A stretch of DNA of 20,267 bases from an uncultured Limnohabitans sp. (GTDB taxonomy: Bacteria > Pseudomonadota > Gammaproteobacteria > Burkholderiales > Burkholderiaceae_C), in assembly GCA_937928195.1 (NCBI GenBank), contig CALEYZ010000053.1:1-20267 (forward strand), read 5' to 3'. Of this stretch, positions 15,978 through 20,267 are shown one piece after another (the stretch's first letter is position 1; each line of letters begins with the position of its first letter). The translations under genes and the position numbers were made by a program. The notes under the pieces were generated by a model. The model saw only the letters and a list, made by a program, of their open reading frames with translations, had not been told where the DNA came from and made no database searches.

Positions 15978-17329
15978 GCAGACCTCAAAGCAGTTTCGAT
16001 CGACAACGAAATGTTCAAGACATCGTCATCTCGCATGGGACCTTGCCACACCATCATGCTGCTGGGCAGCTCACCCGCTTGGTGCATGGGCAAAGAAAGG
16101 GCGCAGCCATCGAGCATGTTGACCACACTGGTGTTGCGAAGCAACAGCGTATTGGCTGCAAAAAATGCATCGTCTCTTTCTGCGCCTGGCGCGACGCTGG
16201 CCAGTGTGGGGCCATGGATGGGCAAAGTGGGTGAGAGCGCTGCATCGAATGCACCGAGTGCCGATTGCATGCGCGCAATCCAGGCCGCTCTGCCAGCTTG
16301 CAAGTCCAAATACTCGAAGGCCTTCATGTTGGCGCCACGCAATATGCGGGCTGAAACACGTGGGTCGTATTGGGCCGCGTCTTTGGCTAGCAAGTGTCTG
16401 TGCCAGGTGTAGCTTTCCGCCGCACTGAAACCGCCTGTGCTCAAAAGTCCTGGCAGCTCATTGATTTCAAGCAATGGCGTCTCCACAAGTTGTGCGCCAG
16501 CCTTGGCGAGTTGACGCAGGCTGCGCTCCCAAGCTGATTGCACACCAGCTGATAGCCCGTCTAGCATGAGGCTGGTCGGAACGGCCAAGCGATAGTTGGA
16601 GAGGCTGCGTGCTGAACGTGCCACTTTGCGTGATGCCAAAATTTCATGGGCCAACACGGCGTCACGAACACTGCGTGTCATGGCACACACAGTGTCCATG
16701 GTGGTGGACAAAGGAACGGCGCCCAAGGTGGGGACGCGACGGGCTGTGTTTTTAAAACCCACGATGCCATTGAGCGCGGCGGGAATGCGGATGGAGCCGC
16801 CTGTGTCAGAACCCAGGCCGATGAAGGCGGCACCTGTGGCCACTGACACTGCGGCGCCTGATGAAGACCCCCCGGGCACATGGCCTTGTCCGTTGCTCAC
16901 AACGGCTTGGTCTGAGACGGCATCCCAGGCGGCAGGTGTGCCGTAGTGCGGGTTGTTGCCAACACCAGAAAAGGCAAACTCCACCATGTTGGTTCGCCCC
17001 AGAAACGCGCCCCCTGCGTTGTTTAAACGTGCCACGGCTGGGCAATCGGTCAAGGCTGCTGGCTGTCCTTTTAAGACGATCGAGCCCGCCAACGTGGGGC
17101 TGCCAGCCACATCAAACAAGTCTTTGACTGAAAAAGCCAGGCCCTTGAGTGGGGCATTTAACAGGCTCGGTTCCCGCAACAAAGCGGGCGGTTCTGAAGG
17201 CGTCAAAGCCATAAAGACCTTGTCGCACGCCGTGCTTTGGGCTAATTCTTGGCTTTTTTGCCATTCGGCCAAAGGACTGGTCTGTTGGGCTGTGAGCGCA
17301 TGAAGGGTGGCGATCAGGTCTTGGCGCAT
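15974..17329 (-). CDS. Amidase (amidase-signature family)
   Basis: This 451-residue Ser-cisSer-Lys hydrolase cleaves amide bonds. The triad is visible: Lys69 in SVKDLFD, cis-Ser155 in PGGSSSG and nucleophile Ser179 in SDTGGSIRIPA. It is shorter than GatA and lies apart from gatB and gatC, so it is a stand-alone amidase and not the tRNA amidotransferase subunit. The substrate is unknown. Its stop shares bases with the TTG start of the NAD(P)HX repair gene, indicating an operon. The ATG at 17329 lacks a Shine-Dalgarno sequence: the leader is C-rich (tracts of 4-6 C). It is divergent from rpsB with a 213-bp gap that must hold both promoters. Confidence 0.92.
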   Translation of the reverse strand: MRQDLIATLHALTAQQTSPLAEWQKSQELAQSTACDKVFMALTPSEPPALLREPSLLNAPLKGLAFSVKDLFDVAGSPTLAGSIVLKGQPAALTDCPAVARLNNAGGAFLGRTNMVEFAFSGVGNNPHYGTPAAWDAVSDQAVVSNGQGHVPGGSSSGAAVSVATGAAFIGLGSDTGGSIRIPAALNGIVGFKNTARRVPTLGAVPLSTTMDTVCAMTRSVRDAVLAHEILASRKVARSARSLSNYRLAVPTSLMLDGLSAGVQSAWERSLRQLAKAGAQLVETPLLEINELPGLLSTGGFSAAESYTWHRHLLAKDAAQYDPRVSARILRGANMKAFEYLDLQAGRAAWIARMQSALGAFDAALSPTLPIHGPTLASVAPGAERDDAFFAANTLLLRNTSVVNMLDGCALSLPMHQAGELPSSMMVWQGPMRDDDVLNISLSIETALRSA

Positions 17330-17360
17330 GGTGGGGTGGGGATGTGTGTAAAGAGGGGGG
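17330..17360 (+). other. G-rich tract at the amidase 5' end
   Basis: G runs occur at 17333-17336, 17338-17341 and 17355-17360 on the plus strand, so the amidase mRNA leader carries the matching C runs. This explains the lack of a Shine-Dalgarno sequence. A G-quadruplex would need the six-G run to split or a two-tetrad fold, so it is only a possibility. Confidence 0.35.
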
Positions 17361-17391
17361 TGAAGGCTGGAAAAAGTGCAATTTGGGATGC

Positions 17392-17397
17392 TATACT
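17392..17397 (+). promoter_or_regulatory. Putative -10 box of the rpsB promoter
   Basis: TATACT (5 of 6 consensus) lies at 17392-17397, implying transcription from about 17404 and a leader near 139 nt before rpsB. No good -35 hexamer is seen at 16-18 bp. Confidence 0.5.
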
Positions 17398-17438
17398 CGA
17401 CAGGCTTAGCAGGAATTCACCTGCAAGTAAATCGCAAA

Positions 17439-17513
17439 CCGGCTCCTTCAAGGTGTTGGCTGTTTGATCAAGTGCTACGAAGCGCTTCCCTAAACAACCG
17501 ATGTGTGAGCCGG
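17439..17513 (+). promoter_or_regulatory. Long imperfect hairpin in the rpsB leader
   Basis: Three nested helices can be drawn: CCGGCTC (17439-17445) with GAGCCGG (17507-17513); GGCTGTTT (17458-17465) with AAACAACC (17492-17499), one C-A mismatch; and AAGTGCT (17470-17476) with AGCGCTT (17481-17487), one G-U pair, closing on loop ACGA. The structure ends about 18 bases before the Shine-Dalgarno sequence. S2 autoregulates its own mRNA in enteric bacteria through a leader; a similar role here is inferred. Confidence 0.5.
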
Positions 17514-17542
17514 ATTTTAGACCCAACCTTCGGAGAAACAAT

Positions 17543-18295
17543 ATGTCCGTTACCATGCGCGAAATGCTGGAAGCCGGTGTCCACTTTGGTCACCAAACTC
17601 GCTTCTGGAACCCCAAGATGTCCCCCTTCATCTTCGGTCACCGCAACAAAATCCACATCATCAACTTGGAAAAATCTTTGCCGATGTTCCAAGATGCATT
17701 GAAGTTCGTCAAACAACTCTCTGCAAACCGCGGCAACATCCTCATGGTTGGCACCAAGCGTCAAGCGCGTGAAACCGTGGCTGCTGAAGCACAGCGCGCC
17801 GGCGTTCCTTACGTTGACCAACGCTGGTTGGGCGGCATGCTGACTAACTTCAAAACCGTCAAGACTTCCATCAAGCGCTTGAAGGACATGAAAGCTCAGC
17901 AAGAAGTCGGCCTCGACTCCTTGAGCAAAAAAGAACAACTCATGTTCAAACGTGAAATCGAGAAGCTTGAAAAAGACATCGGTGGCATTCAAGACATGGC
18001 CACATTGCCTGACGCAATTTTCGTGATCGACGTCGGCTACCACAAGATTGCGATCTTGGAAGCCAAAAAATTGGGCATTCCATTGATCGGCGTGGTGGAC
18101 TCCAACCACTCACCCGAAGGCATCGACTACATCATTCCAGGTAACGATGACTCTTCCAAAGCTGTTACTTTGTACGCTCGCGGCATTGCTGACGCCATCA
18201 TTGAAGGCCGTGCAAACGCCGTTCAAGACGTGGTCAATGCTGTGGCTGCTGAAGGCGCGGACGAATTCGTTGAAGTGCAAGAAGCCTCTGCTTAA
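17543..18295 (+). CDS. rpsB: 30S ribosomal protein S2
   Basis: This 250-residue protein of the small ribosomal subunit is needed for assembly of the platform region and for binding of S1. The start MSVTMREMLEAGVHFGH, the segments FWNPKM, VGTKRQA, DQRWLGGMLTNF and the GVVDSNHSP near the C-terminal half are universal S2 hallmarks. The central coiled-coil hairpin lies at about 110-155. ATG at 17543 follows GGAGA (17532-17536) with 6-base spacing. An ATG at 17501 is in frame but would add 14 non-conserved residues and lies in the leader hairpin. tsf follows after an intrinsic terminator. Confidence 0.98.
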   Translation: MSVTMREMLEAGVHFGHQTRFWNPKMSPFIFGHRNKIHIINLEKSLPMFQDALKFVKQLSANRGNILMVGTKRQARETVAAEAQRAGVPYVDQRWLGGMLTNFKTVKTSIKRLKDMKAQQEVGLDSLSKKEQLMFKREIEKLEKDIGGIQDMATLPDAIFVIDVGYHKIAILEAKKLGIPLIGVVDSNHSPEGIDYIIPGNDDSSKAVTLYARGIADAIIEGRANAVQDVVNAVAAEGADEFVEVQEASA

Positions 18296-18312
18296 TGCCC
18301 GCTCAACCAGAG

Positions 18313-18339
18313 AAAAGGGGCTTCTTGCCCCTTTTTTTT
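18313..18339 (+). terminator. Intrinsic terminator between rpsB and tsf
   Basis: A 9-bp stem AAAAGGGGC (18313-18321) / GCCCCTTTT (18327-18335) with loop TTCTT runs into eight T (18332-18339). It should end or attenuate rpsB transcripts, reducing read-through into tsf. Confidence 0.92.
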
Positions 18340-18378
18340 AACCTGAGTCTCACTGAGTTTTTATCAATTTTTATTTAG

Positions 18379-18397
18379 TTCGAAGTTAATTTCGAAG
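18379..18397 (+). promoter_or_regulatory. TTCGAAG repeat/hairpin in the tsf leader
   Basis: TTCGAAG occurs at 18379-18385 and 18391-18397, 12 bp apart. Because TTCGAA is self-complementary, the two copies can also pair as a 6-bp hairpin with loop GTTAAT, ending just before the CGGAGA ribosome-binding site. No clear -35/-10 pair was found in the 18340-18415 gap. Confidence 0.4.
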
Positions 18398-18415
18398 ACG
18401 AAACGGAGAAACAAA

Positions 18416-19309
18416 ATGGCTGCTATTACCGCAAGCATGGTCGCAGAATTGCGCGCTAAAACCGATGCCCCCATGATGGAGTGCAAAAAGGCCCTGACGG
18501 AAGCCGAAGGCGACATGGCCAAAGCAGAAGAGTTGTTGCGCGTTAAATTGGGTACAAAAGCTGGCAAGGCCGCTTCCCGCGTCACCGCCGAAGGCGTGAT
18601 CGTTGCTTACACAGAAGGCAACACCGGCGCCATGCTCGAAGTCAACTGCGAAACTGACTTCGTCACCAAAAATGACAGCTTCTTGGCCTTGGCCAATGCC
18701 GCTGCCAAATTGGCCGCATTGAACAATCCAGCCGACGTGGCTGCATTGGGCGAGTTGCCATACAGCCAAGACGGCTTCGGTCCTACATTGGAAGAAGTTC
18801 GCAAAGGCCTGATTGGCAAAATCGGTGAAAACATGAGCTTCCGCCGCTTCAAGCGCGTGGCCGGTGGTGCACAAATCGCTACGTACTTGCACGGTACACG
18901 CATTGGTGTGTTGGTCGAGTACGAAGGCAAAGACACAGCGGCCAAAGACGTTGCCATGCACGTTGCAGCCATGAAGCCTGTTGCTTTGACCAGCAACGAC
19001 GTGCCTGCTGACCTGATCGAAAAAGAGCGTTCAGTGGCCACAGCCAAGGCCGCCGAGTCTGGCAAGCCTGCTGACATCGCTGCCAAAATGATCGAAGGTT
19101 CTGTTCAGAAATACCTCAAAGAAGTGTCTTTGAACAACCAAACTTTCGTGAAAAACGACAAGCAAACCGTTGAGCAAATGCTCAAAGCCGAAGCCACCCA
19201 AGTCAAAGCATTCACTTTGTATGTGGTGGGTGAGGGCATTGAGAAAAAGGTTGACGACTTTGCTGCTGAAGTGGCCGCACAAGTTGCTGCCGCTCAAAAC
19301 GCAGGCTAA
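18416..19309 (+). CDS. tsf: Translation elongation factor Ts
   Basis: This 297-residue guanine nucleotide exchange factor regenerates EF-Tu-GTP. The N-terminal UBA-like domain (MAAITASMVAELRAKTDAPM, 1-20, through about 50) is followed by the core with TDFVTKND (80-87), whose Asp81 and Phe82 disrupt the EF-Tu magnesium site. The dimerisation region and C-terminal module follow, with the typical end KKVDDFAAEVAAQ. Length is slightly above the E. coli protein (283). ATG at 18416 has CGGAGA seven bases upstream, almost the same ribosome-binding context as rpsB. A terminator precedes it, so expression depends on read-through or on a promoter not identified here. Confidence 0.98.
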   Translation: MAAITASMVAELRAKTDAPMMECKKALTEAEGDMAKAEELLRVKLGTKAGKAASRVTAEGVIVAYTEGNTGAMLEVNCETDFVTKNDSFLALANAAAKLAALNNPADVAALGELPYSQDGFGPTLEEVRKGLIGKIGENMSFRRFKRVAGGAQIATYLHGTRIGVLVEYEGKDTAAKDVAMHVAAMKPVALTSNDVPADLIEKERSVATAKAAESGKPADIAAKMIEGSVQKYLKEVSLNNQTFVKNDKQTVEQMLKAEATQVKAFTLYVVGEGIEKKVDDFAAEVAAQVAAAQNAG

Positions 19310-19322
19310 TCTGCCCCTATCA

Positions 19323-19364
19323 GGGTTAAAACCCGGGTAAAAGAATCGCCTGAAAGGGCGATTC
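19323..19364 (+). promoter_or_regulatory. Two small hairpins between tsf and pyrH
   Basis: GGGT/ACCC (19323-19334) and an 8-bp perfect stem GAATCGCC (19343-19350) / GGCGATTC (19357-19364) can fold in tandem. No T tract follows the second, so it is not a canonical terminator; it could be a processing or RNA-stability site or a weak attenuator. Confidence 0.4.
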
Positions 19365-19402
19365 AACGCTAAACTTAAATCTGTCTTTATGAGGAGCCCG
19401 TC

Positions 19403-20125
19403 ATGACCATCGCCCATCCAGCTCACAAGCGTATTCTGCTCAAGCTGTCAGGCGAGGCATTGATGGGTGACGACCAGTTCGGTATCAACCGCGCCACCAT
19501 CGTTCGCATGGTTGAAGAGATTGCCGAAGTCACCCGTTTGGGTGTGCAAGTGGCTGTGGTCATTGGCGGTGGCAACATCTTCAGGGGTGTTGCTGGTGGC
19601 GCCGTCGGTATGGACCGCGCGACAGCCGACTACATGGGCATGCTGGCCACCGTCATGAATGCCTTGGCCTTGGCCGACTCCATGGACAAAGCAGGCCTCA
19701 CCGCCCGTGTCATGTCTGCCATTGCCATTGAGCAAGTGGTTGAGCCCTACGTACGCCCCAAAGCCCTGCAATACCTTGAAGAAGGCAAAGTGGTCATCTT
19801 CGCCGCAGGTACAGGCAATCCTTTCTTCACAACCGACACGGCCGCTGCTTTGCGCGGTGCAGAAATCGGTGCCGAATTGGTGCTCAAAGCCACCAAAGTT
19901 GATGGTGTGTACAACGCAGATCCGAAAAAGGATGCGACGGCCACGCGTTACAGCAAAATTTCGTTTGACGATGCCATTTCTCAAAACTTGGGCATCATGG
20001 ATGCCACGGCCTTTGCGCTGTGTCGCGACCAAAAACTTCCCGTCAAAGTGTTTTCGATTTTCAAGCATGGGGCCCTCAAGCGAGTGGTCATGGGCGAGGA
20101 CGAGGGCACTTTGGTGTACGCCTAA
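19403..20125 (+). CDS. pyrH: UMP kinase
   Basis: This 240-residue hexameric kinase converts UMP to UDP in pyrimidine nucleotide synthesis and belongs to the amino acid kinase fold, not the NMP kinase fold. Visible elements are the phosphate-binding KLSGEAL (14-20), GGGN (55-58), the conserved helix DRATADYMGMLATVMNALAL (71-90), AAGTGNPFFTTDTAA (134-148), KATKVDGVYNADP (162-174) and MDATA (199-203). ATG at 19403 is preceded by a strong GAGGAG. It sits between tsf and frr, the classical arrangement. Confidence 0.98.
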   Translation: MTIAHPAHKRILLKLSGEALMGDDQFGINRATIVRMVEEIAEVTRLGVQVAVVIGGGNIFRGVAGGAVGMDRATADYMGMLATVMNALALADSMDKAGLTARVMSAIAIEQVVEPYVRPKALQYLEEGKVVIFAAGTGNPFFTTDTAAALRGAEIGAELVLKATKVDGVYNADPKKDATATRYSKISFDDAISQNLGIMDATAFALCRDQKLPVKVFSIFKHGALKRVVMGEDEGTLVYA

Positions 20126-20128
20126 TTC

Positions 20129-20149
20129 TTGAACCTGCCATTGAACCTG
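20129..20149 (+). repeat. 9-bp direct repeat in the pyrH-frr gap
   Basis: TTGAACCTG occurs at 20129-20137 and again at 20141-20149, a 12-bp period in the 48-bp intergenic region. This could be a small tandem duplication; no function is evident. Confidence 0.5.
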
Positions 20150-20173
20150 AATCATTGGGCCCCGGAGAATCTC

Positions 20174-20267
20174 ATGAGCTTAGAAGACATCAAGAAAACC
20201 ACGCAAACCAAGATGGACCAGTCCATTGCGGCTTTCAAAAACAACCTCACCAAAATTCGCACAGGCC
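20174..20267 (+). CDS. frr: Ribosome recycling factor, 5' part
   Basis: The first 31 codons of frr are present and the gene continues past the window. The product, with EF-G, splits post-termination ribosomes. The N-terminus MSLEDIKKTTQTKMDQSI followed by a helix containing KNNLTKIRTG is characteristic: the last part forms helix 1 of the three-helix bundle. ATG at 20174 has GGAGA nearby at 20164-20168. Its position after pyrH fits the conserved rpsB-tsf-pyrH-frr order. Confidence 0.93.
   Translation, partial: MSLEDIKKTTQTKMDQSIAAFKNNLTKIRTG

Noticed and set aside
15666..16412. Plus-strand open frame spanning the repair gene and amidase junction
   Set aside because: It lies opposite two well-supported enzymes, has low-complexity composition and no domain.
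17501..17542. Upstream in-frame ATG for rpsB
   Set aside because: It lacks a ribosome-binding site and adds 14 residues not found in S2 proteins; the ATG at 17543 gives the universal N-terminus.
17468..18109. Minus-strand open frame opposite rpsB
   Set aside because: It is antisense to a universal ribosomal protein gene and its leader; no homology is apparent.
19343..19364. Hairpin after tsf as an intrinsic terminator
   Set aside because: The 8-bp stem is good but the following bases (AACGCTAAAC) are not a T tract.
19448..20155. Minus-strand open frame opposite pyrH
   Set aside because: It is a shadow of pyrH codon usage; His/Gly-rich composition and no domain.

Overview
The window looks like chromosomal DNA of a betaproteobacterium of the order Burkholderiales, most likely Comamonadaceae (Limnohabitans/Rhodoferax/Polaromonas-like, judged from memory of gene order and protein sequence). 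The evidence is the order rnr, SDR gene, nnrDE, amidase, rpsB, tsf, pyrH, frr, an orphan tricarboxylate-type (Bug) binding protein, a PhaR regulator, and an RNase R of the shortened type. No database search was possible.

Layout. Positions 1-99 hold the 3' end of a tRNA-Val(GAC) gene and its terminator. Positions 111-8472 are an accessory metabolic block of six genes: an MFS transporter (-), a divergent NtaA/DmoA-type flavin monooxygenase (+), a TonB-dependent outer-membrane receptor (-), a Bug-family periplasmic binding protein (+), an EamA/DMT permease (+), and a probable lipoprotein alpha/beta hydrolase (-). Together they could move a small organic compound across the outer membrane, periplasm and inner membrane and oxidise it, but the substrate is unknown and the grouping is inference. 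A small unknown membrane protein (8549-8965, -) stands back to back with phaR (9093-9596, +), the regulator of polyhydroxyalkanoate storage.

Positions 9650-20267 are mostly housekeeping: rimO (S12 methylthiolation), tRNA-Leu(CAG) on the minus strand divergent from rnr (RNase R), an SDR oxidoreductase, a convergent minus-strand pair of an amidase and a bifunctional NAD(P)HX repair enzyme, and the classical rpsB-tsf-pyrH-frr run (ribosomal protein S2, EF-Ts, UMP kinase, ribosome recycling factor). The last gene runs off the window.

No gap between genes exceeds 300 bases. I see no CRISPR array, insertion sequence, prophage or defence cassette, and no convincing new multi-gene system. The points most worth a second look are regulatory or structural: a long imperfect hairpin in the rpsB leader; an RNase R that lacks the N-terminal helix-turn-helix region and whose presumed TTG start lies in the -10 box of the divergent tRNA-Leu gene; a TGC/GCA dyad upstream of phaR; a short GGGGTCAGA-type inverted repeat; and the unexplained uptake/oxidation block.
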